A stretch of DNA of 64,000 nucleotides from Fulvivirga sediminis (GCF_016757215.1 NZ_JAESIY010000008.1:1-64000); one strand, 5' to 3'; shown: positions 52,594 through 62,735, counted from the stretch's first letter. Numbers and translations: made by a program. Notes: generated by a model not told the origin, from the sequence alone.

Positions 52594-53847
52594 TTATTGG
52601 TGAGCTATTGGGTCAGGGGTGCCGTCAGGGTCTCCATTAGCATAGCCATTGATTTGGATATTGCCATTAGTTACTAATAGAAGGCCGGATACGTGAGCAG
52701 CAGCCATGGATGAGCCGCTGAGGGTATTATAACCACCGTTGAGCCATGTTGATAAAATATTTGTTCCAGGAGCGGCATAGTCAATAGGAGGGTTGCCATA
52801 GTTAGAGGTGTTGGCCAGCCAGCCCTTATTATTCATGTTTGAAACAGTAAATATGTTGGCACCATTAACTCTGGCTGGGGATACATTATTAGCATTCTGT
52901 GCAGCATTGCCAGCAGCTATGGAAATATATATGCCTGATGCGCCTAGAGCTATAACGGCATTGTCAATAGAATTATTGGCTGGGCCTCCCAGACTTAAGT
53001 TGACCACATCTCCCGGTTCACCTGTTTGTGCTACATAATCAATGCCAGCAATAACGCCAGCATAAGATCCTGATCCTTGATTATTAAGTACTTGAACGGC
53101 TACTAGTTGGATTCCAGCAGCCACACCTACTACACCTATGTTGTTATCAATAGCGCCAATGGTGCCCGCCAGGTGTGTTCCATGTCCATTGCCATCATTA
53201 CCATTGCTACCTACAAAGCTTACACTTAAAGAAGTGTTTAAGTTGAGGTCAGGGTGATCAAGGTCAATACCAGTATCGATAACAAAAGCCTTTTTACTTG
53301 AGTTGCTCATATCTGTAGGGCCGCCTACCCAGGTAACGCCCCAAGGAATGGTCTGACCTGAGTTAGCGTGAGCCTCTGAGCTGCAAGCATCCATCCATGG
53401 GTAAAGGTCACAATAGGAGGGTAAAAGTGCAATTACTCTGTTAGGAGTGATAGATTCTACCTCAGGCATACGCTTTAGTCTTGCAAGGTTACTGCTAGCT
53501 ACATTGTTGATAGAAAAACCCATCATTCCTGCTGCGGAGTAAACATTTTCCAATTGATTGAGCTGCAAGCCAGCGCGTTTAATCATTTCGTGCATGAGAG
53601 GTTTAGCTACTGCCTGTCTGTTGGCGTATCCTTTCATAGTTCTCATGTTGCTTTGTGCTGACCCTTGTTTTAAGGTAACTATATAGCTCCCCGAAATGAT
53701 GTCTCCATGCTTTTCTAAGGTGATTTCAGCAGCTTCTCTCACTTCAGTTTTTTTAATCGTATGGTCTTCTTCATCACAGGCAATAAGGCAGGAGAAAAGT
53801 ATGGCTATACTAATGAGGTGTGGGTATTTTAGGGTAAGATTTTTCAT
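52594..53847 (-). CDS. subtilisin-like S8 protease lipoprotein, copy 1
   Basis: 417 residues from ATG 53847. Signal peptide with lipobox LIAC followed by DEED. Propeptide inhibitor I9 domain (GSYIVTLKQGSAQSNM, then VESITPNRVIAL). Peptidase S8 domain with Asp in AFVIDTGIDLDHPDL, His in GNGHGTHLAGTIGAID, Asn in IAAGNAAQ and Ser in LSGSSMAAAHVSG. The last block departs from the usual GTSMAAPHVAG (P to A). It is a tandem paralogue of the next gene and shares most of its sequence. Predicted to be surface or periplasmic. Confidence 0.93.
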   Translation of the reverse strand: MKNLTLKYPHLISIAILFSCLIACDEEDHTIKKTEVREAAEITLEKHGDIISGSYIVTLKQGSAQSNMRTMKGYANRQAVAKPLMHEMIKRAGLQLNQLENVYSAAGMMGFSINNVASSNLARLKRMPEVESITPNRVIALLPSYCDLYPWMDACSSEAHANSGQTIPWGVTWVGGPTDMSNSSKKAFVIDTGIDLDHPDLNLNTSLSVSFVGSNGNDGNGHGTHLAGTIGAIDNNIGVVGVAAGIQLVAVQVLNNQGSGSYAGVIAGIDYVAQTGEPGDVVNLSLGGPANNSIDNAVIALGASGIYISIAAGNAAQNANNVSPARVNGANIFTVSNMNNKGWLANTSNYGNPPIDYAAPGTNILSTWLNGGYNTLSGSSMAAAHVSGLLLVTNGNIQINGYANGDPDGTPDPIAHQ

Positions 53848-53886
53848 GACAATGTTTAGATTAATTTTCAATTGAAATGAAGAAAA

Positions 53887-53914
53887 AAAGCCTCTGAATA
53901 ACTCCAGAGGCTTT
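53887..53914 (-). terminator. intrinsic terminator between the S8 paralogues
   Basis: A 10-bp stem AAAGCCTCTG / CAGAGGCTTT (53887-53896 and 53905-53914), 8-nt loop, followed on the minus strand by a T run from the complement of 53882-53888. The stem sequence equals that of the terminator after copy 1. Confidence 0.82.
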
Positions 53915-53936
53915 AGTAATACTTGAATTATGAAAT

Positions 53937-55205
53937 TTATTTGTGAGCTATAGGATCTGGATTGCTATCACGATCTCCAGAGACATATCCATCACTTTGT
54001 ATATTACCATTGGTAACTAACAAGAGCCCCGCTACATGAGGAGCAGCCATAGAAGTTCCACTGATAGTATTGTAACCTCCATTTTTCCATGTAGATGCTA
54101 TGTCAGAACCAGGAGCAGCAAAGTCAACAGGAGGGTTTCCATAATTAGAGAAATATGAAAGGGCGTCGCTGCTTGTCATAGAAGAAACGGTAAATATTCT
54201 AGATCCATTAACTCTTGCAGGAGATGTGTTATTCGCATTTTGAGATTCATTACCTGCGGCTAAAGAAACATACACACCTGCATTGCCAAGTGCTTTAATG
54301 GCGTTGTCAATAGAATTGTCAGCAGGTCCTCCTAAGCTTAAGTTAGCTACATCACCAGTATTACCGGTTTGAGCTACGTAGTCAATGCCTGATATAACTC
54401 CTGCGTAAGAGCCAGAACCAGATGCGTTAAGTACTTGTACTGCAACTACCTGTACGCCAGCTGCCACACCTACTACGCCTATGCCGTTATCGATAGCACC
54501 AATAGTACCGGCCACGTGTGTACCATGTCCGTTTCCATCATCAGGGCTGCCAGTAACAAAGCTTCTGCTTAAAGAAGTGTTTACATTTAAATCAGGGTGA
54601 TCCAGGTCTATACCAGTATCAATGATAAAGGCCTTTTTAGATGAATTGCTGAAGTCAGTAGCACCGCCAACACGAGTGATGCCCCATGGAGTGGTTTGAT
54701 CTGGATTTGGTTCAGGATCTTCATCGCAGTCTGGCAACCATGGGAATAATGCGCAGTACCATGGGATAAGAGCGATTACTCTATTTGGAGTAACAGATTC
54801 TACATTTGGCATGCTCTTTAGTTTCTCTAGATCATCATTGTTTACGTTATCAACGGAAAAACCCAACATTCCTTCTGCAGAGTAAACATTTTTCAATTGA
54901 TCTGATTGCAAACCAGCGCGGGTGATCATGTCACTCATTACAGGTTTGGCTACGGCCTGTCTGGTAGCATACCCCTTCATGGTTCTCATGTTAGTACCAG
55001 CAGCATCCTGTTTTAGGGTAACTATGTAGCTTCCAGGGATAATGTCTCCGTGCCCATCTACAGTGGTTTCTACTGCTTCTTTAGTTTCTGGTTTTTGGGT
55101 AGGTTGATTAAGTGATTGTTCTTCATCGTTACAAGAAATAATGATTGCCGAAGAAAACATGGCTGCGCCAAGTAAGAGAGTTCCTCTCTTGAATAGATTT
55201 TTCAT
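53937..55205 (-). CDS. subtilisin-like S8 protease lipoprotein, copy 2
   Basis: 422 residues. Lipobox ISC with Cys25 followed by NDEEQ. I9 propeptide (~55-145), then the S8 domain with catalytic D196 (FIIDTGIDLDHPDL), H227 (GNGHGTHVAGT), N319 (AAGNES) and S385 (ISGTSMAAPHVAG), all canonical. The C-terminal tail has D-rich YVSGDRDSNPDPIAH. It is an extracellular or surface protease. It is paired with copy 1, which has drifted at the Ser block. A 400-bp+ AT-rich region lies upstream. Confidence 0.95.
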   Translation of the reverse strand: MKNLFKRGTLLLGAAMFSSAIIISCNDEEQSLNQPTQKPETKEAVETTVDGHGDIIPGSYIVTLKQDAAGTNMRTMKGYATRQAVAKPVMSDMITRAGLQSDQLKNVYSAEGMLGFSVDNVNNDDLEKLKSMPNVESVTPNRVIALIPWYCALFPWLPDCDEDPEPNPDQTTPWGITRVGGATDFSNSSKKAFIIDTGIDLDHPDLNVNTSLSRSFVTGSPDDGNGHGTHVAGTIGAIDNGIGVVGVAAGVQVVAVQVLNASGSGSYAGVISGIDYVAQTGNTGDVANLSLGGPADNSIDNAIKALGNAGVYVSLAAGNESQNANNTSPARVNGSRIFTVSSMTSSDALSYFSNYGNPPVDFAAPGSDIASTWKNGGYNTISGTSMAAPHVAGLLLVTNGNIQSDGYVSGDRDSNPDPIAHK

Positions 55206-55709
55206 AATAATGCTTGGGTTTAGTTAAAATTGAACGACGGCAATTTATGTATGGGAATAATTAATTAAAAGTCTATTATCATTTATTGTTATTATTTGAT
55301 TTCATTGTATTAAATAATAAAACAATTGTCTTTTTATTATTTATGAATTGCCTTTTTTTATGAGTGTGAGGCTGTTTTAGGTTTATATTATTAATCCTTC
55401 GTCGCAAAATAATATGTAACTTATATTATTTGTGTTAAATTATTATTTGGCTAAAGTTTAATATTAGAGAATATAATACTTTTTATTAGGCTTTGTTCAG
55501 CTTTGTTTTTCATGAAGTACAGTTACTTTTTTCTGATTATCGATTAAAAAAAAGTCTCTTTTGTAAAATCTTTTTCATGATTATCTGAAAATTGTTTTGT
55601 CAGTTTTTTTGAGTTGTCATTATTGTTGAGTGAGACTTTGAGTGCACTTCGAAAATTAATTCAAACTTTTTGTAGCTTTAGGTGTGTAATCATGATAAAG
55701 GGAATCTAT
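55206..55709. other. long AT-rich intergenic region between divergent genes
   Basis: About 500 bp, dominated by A/T runs such as TTATTAT/AATAATA. I see no ORF with coding character, no hairpin terminator and no consensus TAnnTTTG element in the right place. An open frame starts at 55614 but only as an extension of the DUF3124 gene. It presumably holds the promoters of both flanking genes. Confidence 0.6.
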
Positions 55710-56258
55710 ATGAAATATTGGAGTGTGCTTTTGATGATTGGCATATGTATAGCATGCCAATCACCTGAGGCAGAGCAGAGAAAAGAGGCTGAAGTAAAAA
55801 AGAAAACGCATCCTAGCGAAAACTATCACTATGTAGATTTAGATGTATCTCAACTTGCTTATCAGGAAACTCTGTATGTGCCCGTGTATTCTGATATATA
55901 TCATTTAGATGGAACGCGAAGATTTGCTCTGGCAGCTACCCTTAGCCTAAGAAATATAAACATGCAGGATAGTGTATATGTAACAGCTATCGATTATTAT
56001 GACTCTGAAGGCGATTTGGTGAAGCATTATATAGAAAAGCCAATTGTGCTTACTCCTTTACAAACCGTGGAAATAGTAGTGGCTCATAATGATGCTGCAG
56101 GAGGAGCCGGAGCTAATTTTATTGTTAGGTGGGGAAGTGCCAAAGCATCAGATAAGTTTTTTGCTCAAGCAGTTATGATTGGTACGGCCTCGCAGCAAGG
56201 TCTTTCTTTTACTACAGAGGCCGTGGTGATAGAATCTACTTCTGAGCAAAAGCAATAA
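55710..56258 (+). CDS. DUF3124 lipoprotein
   Basis: 182 residues from ATG 55710, chosen because it begins the lipoprotein signal MKYWSVLLMIGICIACQSPE (lipobox CIAC); ATG 55692 is also possible. The core has the DUF3124 pattern: QETLYVPVYSDIYHLDGTRR, LAATLSLRNINMQDSVYVTA, TPLQTVEIVVAHNDAAGGAG and ANFIVRWGSAKASDKFFAQA. The function of this domain is unknown. It lies 8 bp before the SNF2 gene and may share its transcript. Confidence 0.85.
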   Translation: MKYWSVLLMIGICIACQSPEAEQRKEAEVKKKTHPSENYHYVDLDVSQLAYQETLYVPVYSDIYHLDGTRRFALAATLSLRNINMQDSVYVTAIDYYDSEGDLVKHYIEKPIVLTPLQTVEIVVAHNDAAGGAGANFIVRWGSAKASDKFFAQAVMIGTASQQGLSFTTEAVVIESTSEQKQ

Positions 56259-56266
56259 TTGGTTTT

Positions 56267-59200
56267 ATGACTGACTCAGGTCGCAAAAAAAGTGATTTGC
56301 CACAGCAGCATCACTATATTTTTCATACTGAAAAAGACAATACTCTTCCTCAGAATCAAATAGCTCAATTACTTAATGACCATCCTTTTCAAGGAGAAGA
56401 TTTGAGGGGGGCAGTGGAGCTAATGCAGGTAAATCAGGGAGTGTTTACTGTTAGCTCATCAAACGCAAACTTTCAAGTGGTGTTATCACAAACAGAAAAG
56501 CAGCTGGTAGTTCTGTGCAATTGTTCGGGAGAAGATATGCTTTTATGTGAACATCAGGCGGAGGTGCTTGACCTGATGGTAAATTCGGATAATTTTCTGA
56601 TATTTTTTGATAAGGAAATCAGGCGTAAGACATTGCAAAAAAAGGCCTTTGAATATGGTCTTGAAAATGAATCGGACCTGGATGAGTACTTCGATATTGA
56701 ATTAGAGCATGGCCGGCTGATCATTACAGCAGCCCACCCCGGGCTAATTTCTGTGACAGCGGATAGTCTTAAAAGTCTGAAAAATCGGATAAAAATCAAT
56801 GAAGAGAAGTTATTGCCAAGCTGTATTGATCACAGCAATAACATACTGGTGCTAAGAAAGCACCAATATTACAACCATTTGCTTATTTCAATTTATCGTG
56901 CTGATCGTACCCAAAAAGGTAAAGTCAAAAATCCATTGGTACAGGTAAATCCTCAGGACCATGTCTGGGATCTGCACGATGGAAAGGAAATTAAATTTCT
57001 GTTAGGGGTAAGTAAGTTTCAGGATTTTAAAGGTGAGTCGCTTACCGTAGAAGATTTAGCAGTGCTTTCTTATATTGTCAAAAATCCATTGCAATATGAA
57101 TTTTATGAGCATAATACTAGGGCTTCAAATAAGATGAGTGCCAGTTCTATATCTCAGGTACCAGTGGCAGCCTTTGCAGGAAAGGTGAAACTTTTGGTTT
57201 CTAAACTAGACCGGTACTTTGAGATCGAATCAGAAATTATTCTTAAAGAAAAAAGCTTTAGGCTTAGTGAGGTGAGGCTGAAGTATAATTGTTTTCTGGA
57301 AATAGACGAGCAACTTCATTTACTTCCAAGCTTGCAGCTTATCCAATTGCTAGACTTGCTCAATCAGAAAGGGGGTAAGCTTATTGTCCATTCATCCGCT
57401 TTTAAAGAGTTTAGAACACAGTTTTTAGAGGAGGTTGAAAAGCAGGTAGAAGTGGTGTATCGATTCATAGAAGAGGCTACTGAAGAGCAGCTTGAATTAG
57501 AAGGCTTCAATGACACAGAGGAGAAAATTATCTATCTTTCTGATTTTGATAATTTCGTAATGCTCATCCCTGTGATGAGATATAGTGACGTAGAGGTGGA
57601 GGTTAGGAGCCGCAAGCAGATTTATGCCTACGATAGTGAAGGTAATGAGTTTTTGGTGAAAAGAGATGTCAGTAAAGAATCACATTTTCTGGCTTTAATG
57701 CTCAGGCAGCATACTTTCTTTGAAGAGCAGTTAGAGGAAAATGATCTCTCTTATTTCTACTTACATAAAAGCCGCTTTTTAGAAGAAGAGTGGTTCCTTA
57801 AAACATGTAGGGAATGGGCCGAAGATAATATCACTATTTTAGGATTTGATGAAATAGAGGGTAATCGTCTGAACCCCAATCCTGTGAGTATTGATATTAA
57901 AGTGGTGAGCGGTATCAATTGGTTTAATGCAGATGTAGACATGCGCTATGGCAAGCAAAAAGCCTCTATGAAAAAGGTGAAAGCAGCTGTACGTAACAAG
58001 ACGAAATATGTGCAGCTAGATGATGGCACTTTTGGCGTGCTTCCACAAGAGTGGATGAAGAAGTTTGAAGCCTACTTTAATGCAGGGGAAATTGACGAAC
58101 AGGATATGATTACCTTTCCTAAAGTCAATTTCTCAGCCATAGAAAGTCTGTTTGAGGCTCAGATGTTAGATGAACCCGTAAGACATGAGTTGGCCATTTA
58201 CCATGAAAAGCTCGACAATTTTAAAGCTATAAGTCATGTTAATGTACCTGCTGGGCTGCGAGCAGAGCTTCGCTCGTATCAGAAGGAAGGTCTGAATTGG
58301 CTCAATTTTCTTGATGACTTTAACTTTGGCGGTTGCCTGGCCGACGATATGGGCTTAGGTAAATCTGTACAGATTATCGCTTTTATCCTGGCTTTAAAGG
58401 AGAAGCAAGGAAAGAAGCCTCATTTGCTGGTAGTGCCTACTACGCTCAGATTTAATTGGAGGTCTGAGATAGATAAATTTACGTCTGATTTGGAGGTGTT
58501 AGAAATGAAAGGAGTTGATAGACAAAGAGATACTACTCTCTTTGGGAGGTATGATATAATACTTACCAGCTATGGTACACTACTAGCTGATATCGTTTTT
58601 CTAAAGAATTTTATGTTTGATTATATATTTCTGGATGAATCACAGCAAATAAAAAATCCTAGTTCTCAGCGCTATAAGGCAGCGAGGTTGTTAAAATCTC
58701 GGAATAAGATTGTAATAACGGGTACCCCCTTCGAAAATAATACCTTTGATCTTTATAGTCAGTTTTCGTTTGCCTGCCCGGGTCTCATGGGGAGCAAACA
58801 GTTTTTTAAAGAGCGATATTCAGCGCCTATTGATCAATTTAAGAGTAAGAAGAGGGCCAAGGAGCTACAGGATAAAATAAGTCCCTTTTTGCTAAGAAGA
58901 ACTAAAGATCAAGTAGCTAAGGAGTTGCCGGAAAAAGAGGAGCTGGTGATCTATTGTGAAATGAAACCCGAACAAAAGCGCATTTATGAAGCTAGTGAAA
59001 AGGAGCTAAGAGAGTACATGGAAGATAAAGGAACCGATGATATTCGAAAAACATCCATGTATGTACTCAAAGGGCTTACTCGGTTACGTCAGATTTGCAA
59101 TTCTCCTAAACTGCTAGAAACTACTCCTGCAGAGCTTAAGGAAACTTCTGCTAAGATAGAAGTGCTTATGGAGCAGGTGGATAATCATGCTCCTTATCAT

Positions 59201-59650
59201 AAAATGTTGGTTTTCTCTCAGTTTGTGGGTATGCTTGATCTTATACGAGAGGAGCTAGAGGCGAAAGGGGTGGGCTATGCTATGCTTACAGGTTCTACGA
59301 AAAATAGAGAAGAAATAGTAACGCGCTTCCAGAAAGAGGATAATATAAGGGTCTTTCTCATCAGCCTGAAGGCTGGAGGGGTTGGGCTTAACCTTACAGA
59401 GGCTAGTTACGTGTATATGGTAGATCCCTGGTGGAATCCTGCTGTAGAAAATCAGGCTATTGATCGTTCTTACAGAATAGGTCAGGATAAGAAAGTTACG
59501 GCCGTAAGATTAATATGCCCTGGTACTGTTGAAGAGAAAATCATTAAGCTGCAGTCTTCCAAAAAGGAGTTGCTCGAAGGAATTATCAATGATGAAAATA
59601 GCCTTCTAAATAACCTTACGAAGGAAGAGCTTATCAGTTTGCTTCAATAA
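56267..59650 (+). CDS. SWIM zinc finger plus SNF2-family helicase
   Basis: 1127 residues. Near residues 80-100 a SWIM-type zinc site, CNC followed ten residues later by CEH (CxC..CxH). A long middle region of unknown fold follows. The SNF2 ATPase has motif I DDMGLGKSVQ at about residue 693, motif II DESQ at about 789, LLRRTKDQVAKELPEKEE, and a helicase C domain with KAGGVGLNLTEASYVYMVDP and NPAVENQAIDRSYRIGQ. It is a DNA translocase, probably acting on protein-DNA complexes. The DESQ variant is common in bacterial SNF2. Confidence 0.93.
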   Translation: MTDSGRKKSDLPQQHHYIFHTEKDNTLPQNQIAQLLNDHPFQGEDLRGAVELMQVNQGVFTVSSSNANFQVVLSQTEKQLVVLCNCSGEDMLLCEHQAEVLDLMVNSDNFLIFFDKEIRRKTLQKKAFEYGLENESDLDEYFDIELEHGRLIITAAHPGLISVTADSLKSLKNRIKINEEKLLPSCIDHSNNILVLRKHQYYNHLLISIYRADRTQKGKVKNPLVQVNPQDHVWDLHDGKEIKFLLGVSKFQDFKGESLTVEDLAVLSYIVKNPLQYEFYEHNTRASNKMSASSISQVPVAAFAGKVKLLVSKLDRYFEIESEIILKEKSFRLSEVRLKYNCFLEIDEQLHLLPSLQLIQLLDLLNQKGGKLIVHSSAFKEFRTQFLEEVEKQVEVVYRFIEEATEEQLELEGFNDTEEKIIYLSDFDNFVMLIPVMRYSDVEVEVRSRKQIYAYDSEGNEFLVKRDVSKESHFLALMLRQHTFFEEQLEENDLSYFYLHKSRFLEEEWFLKTCREWAEDNITILGFDEIEGNRLNPNPVSIDIKVVSGINWFNADVDMRYGKQKASMKKVKAAVRNKTKYVQLDDGTFGVLPQEWMKKFEAYFNAGEIDEQDMITFPKVNFSAIESLFEAQMLDEPVRHELAIYHEKLDNFKAISHVNVPAGLRAELRSYQKEGLNWLNFLDDFNFGGCLADDMGLGKSVQIIAFILALKEKQGKKPHLLVVPTTLRFNWRSEIDKFTSDLEVLEMKGVDRQRDTTLFGRYDIILTSYGTLLADIVFLKNFMFDYIFLDESQQIKNPSSQRYKAARLLKSRNKIVITGTPFENNTFDLYSQFSFACPGLMGSKQFFKERYSAPIDQFKSKKRAKELQDKISPFLLRRTKDQVAKELPEKEELVIYCEMKPEQKRIYEASEKELREYMEDKGTDDIRKTSMYVLKGLTRLRQICNSPKLLETTPAELKETSAKIEVLMEQVDNHAPYHKMLVFSQFVGMLDLIREELEAKGVGYAMLTGSTKNREEIVTRFQKEDNIRVFLISLKAGGVGLNLTEASYVYMVDPWWNPAVENQAIDRSYRIGQDKKVTAVRLICPGTVEEKIIKLQSSKKELLEGIINDENSLLNNLTKEELISLLQ

Positions 59651-59890
59651 TTTTATTAAACTATTCACTTAAATATAAGGTTATATATCTGACACATTCA
59701 AAAAAGTAGCTTTAGATTAGTATATAACTTGATCCATTAACTTAATTTTTGGTATGGAGCGTAGTTGGTGTAAGTTTGCCCTTTGTGTTTTTTTCTGCTT
59801 TTTTTGCTATAGCAAAAGGTAACTTGATAATAGCCACTTGGCTATGGGGCTTGGATGTGGGATAGGATGTAACCAAATTTTTAAGTATTA

Positions 59891-61069
59891 ATGAAATTTA
59901 TAATTGGGGTGGTAGGGCTTTGCTTATTAGCCACCATGCCTTTATTGGCGCAGGAAAAAGAAGGCGAGGAAGAAAAACCAAAAATTCAAGTTGGAGGAGC
60001 TCTCAGGTTTAATTATAATTTATCTTCATGGAAAGACGGGCAGCAAAAAAGAGGTGGTGACTTCGGTTATGACCTCTTTAGAATCAATGCGAAAGCAAGT
60101 TATAAGGGAGTAAAGCTCAATGCCGAATATAGGCTATATTCTTCTGCATTTGGTGGGGGCATGCTAAAACAAGGTTGGATAGCTTATGATTTCAATACGA
60201 AGGATGAACTACAGTTAGGCCTCACACAGGTTCCCTTCGGTATTACCCAGTATGATTCTCATAATTGGTTTTTTGGTTTAAATTACTACGTTGGTCTGGA
60301 AGATGATCACGATATGGGCCTTAAGTTTAAGCATCGAAGTGAGAAATGGGATTATGATATTGCCTTTTTTAAAAATGCAGAAGAGCTCAATTTCGGGTCT
60401 AATAGTGATGTCTCTGATAGCCGATATTCTTATGATGTGGCTTCTATTGATTATAATGGAGATGGCTCTCTACAGTTTAGAAACAAAGAGGTAAATCAGG
60501 TAAATGGTAAGCTTGTTTATAAATTACTTACAGGCAGTGTAAAGCATAAGCTAGGGGCATCTGTACAGTATGGTGGCTTATATAACCTTACTACCGAAGA
60601 TATGGGTAATCATTATGCATTGGCGGGACATTATGAGCTGTTGGCTGGCCGGTTTGATCTTAAAGCGCAGGTGTCTCACTATGAATATTCTCCTGAAAAC
60701 CCAGAAGGGGAGCGGGATGACATCATAGCTATGACAGCTTATGGCGCACCTTATTTAACAGCAGCATCTGCTACTACTTATACTTTGGGTGTCGGTTACG
60801 TTATACCTGTAACTTGGGGCCCTGTTTCTCAGCTAAAAGTATATGATGATTTCGGATATATGCAGAAATCTTCTAGTGCCTTTTCTGATACTTATATCAA
60901 TGTATCGGGAGTGATGGTGACTGCCGGGCAGGTTTATACATATATAGACCTAGCTGCTGGTAAAAATCACCCTTGGATTGGCCCTGAGTGGACTGAAGGT
61001 TTGGCACAGGGAAACCCTAAAGCGGAATGGGAAACACGATTTAATATAAATATTGGATATTACTTTTAA
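59891..61069 (+). CDS. porin-like outer-membrane protein
   Basis: 392 residues, signal peptide FIIGVVGLCLLATMPLLAQ (residues 3-21). The rest alternates amphipathic strands with loops, starting QVGGALRFNYNLSSW and ending WETRFNINIGYYF, a terminal-aromatic barrel as in OprO/OprP-type porins. It ends 17 bp before the BCCT transporter gene and is likely in one operon with it, so it could be the outer-membrane channel for the same solute (inference). The ~240 bp upstream hold only a 22-codon chance frame. Confidence 0.75.
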   Translation: MKFIIGVVGLCLLATMPLLAQEKEGEEEKPKIQVGGALRFNYNLSSWKDGQQKRGGDFGYDLFRINAKASYKGVKLNAEYRLYSSAFGGGMLKQGWIAYDFNTKDELQLGLTQVPFGITQYDSHNWFFGLNYYVGLEDDHDMGLKFKHRSEKWDYDIAFFKNAEELNFGSNSDVSDSRYSYDVASIDYNGDGSLQFRNKEVNQVNGKLVYKLLTGSVKHKLGASVQYGGLYNLTTEDMGNHYALAGHYELLAGRFDLKAQVSHYEYSPENPEGERDDIIAMTAYGAPYLTAASATTYTLGVGYVIPVTWGPVSQLKVYDDFGYMQKSSSAFSDTYINVSGVMVTAGQVYTYIDLAAGKNHPWIGPEWTEGLAQGNPKAEWETRFNINIGYYF

Positions 61070-61086
61070 TCAAACATTAAGAATAT

Positions 61087-62676
61087 ATGGCGGAAAAAAC
61101 TACGAGAAGTGATAAGAAGGAATTTTTAGGGATTAAAGCAAATGGGCCCGTCTTTATTACTTCTTTAGTAATTATTTTAGGGTTAGTGCTTACCACTCTT
61201 ATAGTAGGTAAGCCTATGGAAGCATGGTTTAATAAAACACAAAATTACATTGCAGACCATGTGGGATGGTTCTTTATTTTATTGGTAAATGGTTTACTTA
61301 TATTTGCGATTTTTCTTGGCTTTGGCAAGTTTAAGAATATCAGGATAGGCGGTGCTGATGCCAAGCCAGAGTTTACAACTTTAGGCTGGTTTTCAATGCT
61401 CTTTAGTGCTGGTATGGGAATAGGTCTGCTCTTTTGGAGTGTTTCAGAACCTATTTTCCACTTCAATAGTAATCCTTTCATGAAGAATCCTGAGAATAAG
61501 GTAGCGGCGGCTAAGGAGGCTATGGGTATTACCTTTTTGCATTGGGGCATACATGCGTGGGCATTGTATGCGATAATTGGATTGGCTCTCGCATTTTTTA
61601 CATTTAACCGGAAACTGCCACTAACGATTAGGTCTGTATTTCACCCGTTATTCGGAGACAAAATTCATGGTCCTATTGGTGATGTAATTGATATAATTAG
61701 TGTTATAGCTACTCTGTTCGGATTAGCTACATCTCTTGGGCTGGGTGTAAAGCAAGTAAATGCAGGTCTCGAATATCTCTTCGGAATTGACAATAATGAG
61801 ATGGTACAGGTAATCCTCATTGCTGTGATTACGTTTTTTGCTACACTATCTCTGATATTAGGAATTGACAAAGGTATCAGGATGCTGAGTGAGTGGAATA
61901 TGCGTTTGGCCATTTTTCTAATGTTATTCATGTTGGTAGTAGGACCTACGCTTTTCTTATTTAAATCATTCGTTCAAAATATAGGGCATTATATCTATGA
62001 ATTTTTTGAGCTAAGTTTTTGGACTAACACTTATAAGGGAGTAGGACAAGAAACCAACTGGCAGAACACATGGACTGTGTTTTATTGGGCTTGGTGGATC
62101 TCATGGTCTCCATTTGTAGGTATATTTATTGCCAGAATTTCTAAAGGAAGAACCATAAAAGAATTTATTTTTGGAGTGTTATTAGTGCCTACTTTATTCA
62201 CATTTTTGTGGATGTCTATTTTTGGAGGTAGCGCCATTTATCAAGAGCTGTTAGGTAATCATGATGTTACGGTGGCTGTTAAAGAGGATGTATCTACTGC
62301 AGTATATTATCTGCTAGAACAGTATCCTTTAACATCCTTTGCTTCTATAGTAACCGTGCTGTTGGTGGCTAGTTTCTTCGTTACCTCGTCTGATTCAGGT
62401 TCGTTTGTGGTAGATACACTTACTTCTGGAGGAAGGCATGATGCTCCCAAGGGTCAAAAGATATTTTGGGCTTCTATGGAAGGTTTAGTGGCTGCTGTGC
62501 TCTTGGTAGGAGGAGGACTCACCGCCTTGCAGACCGCTTCTATTATCACCGGTCTGCCATTTGCTATAATTATTATAGTCATGTGTTTTAGCTTTTATAA
62601 ATCACTTACAGAGTATAGTGAGGAGAATAAAGAGGAGCTAAAACCAGTGAAGAAGAATAAAAAAGCTATTGGATAA
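61087..62676 (+). CDS. BCCT family betaine/carnitine/choline transporter
   Basis: 529 residues with about 12 transmembrane segments. Signature features: GMGIGLLFWSVSEP at residues 109-122 (the glycine-rich unwound helix of Na+-coupled members such as BetP) and the Trp-rich substrate-site helix WTVFYWAWWISWSPFVG followed by ARISKGRTIKEF. It imports glycine betaine or a related trimethylammonium osmolyte. The C-terminus is short and charged (NKEELKPVKKNKK). It is downstream of a porin-like gene; the terminator follows directly. Confidence 0.93.
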   Translation: MAEKTTRSDKKEFLGIKANGPVFITSLVIILGLVLTTLIVGKPMEAWFNKTQNYIADHVGWFFILLVNGLLIFAIFLGFGKFKNIRIGGADAKPEFTTLGWFSMLFSAGMGIGLLFWSVSEPIFHFNSNPFMKNPENKVAAAKEAMGITFLHWGIHAWALYAIIGLALAFFTFNRKLPLTIRSVFHPLFGDKIHGPIGDVIDIISVIATLFGLATSLGLGVKQVNAGLEYLFGIDNNEMVQVILIAVITFFATLSLILGIDKGIRMLSEWNMRLAIFLMLFMLVVGPTLFLFKSFVQNIGHYIYEFFELSFWTNTYKGVGQETNWQNTWTVFYWAWWISWSPFVGIFIARISKGRTIKEFIFGVLLVPTLFTFLWMSIFGGSAIYQELLGNHDVTVAVKEDVSTAVYYLLEQYPLTSFASIVTVLLVASFFVTSSDSGSFVVDTLTSGGRHDAPKGQKIFWASMEGLVAAVLLVGGGLTALQTASIITGLPFAIIIIVMCFSFYKSLTEYSEENKEELKPVKKNKKAIG

Positions 62677-62679
62677 ATA

Positions 62680-62707
62680 AAAAGGCTGCCAGAGATGGCA
62701 GCCTTTT
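62680..62707. terminator. intrinsic terminator after the BCCT gene
   Basis: A 12-bp perfect stem AAAAGGCTGCCA / TGGCAGCCTTTT (62680-62691 and 62696-62707), loop GAGA. It lies between convergent genes and may work in both directions. Confidence 0.88.
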
Positions 62708-62735
62708 ATTATTTGAATCTTTCGGTGAGCTTTTG

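Noticed and set aside
59754-59822. 22-codon hydrophobic frame upstream of the porin gene
   Set aside because: Too short, Phe/Cys-rich from T-rich sequence, no supporting context.
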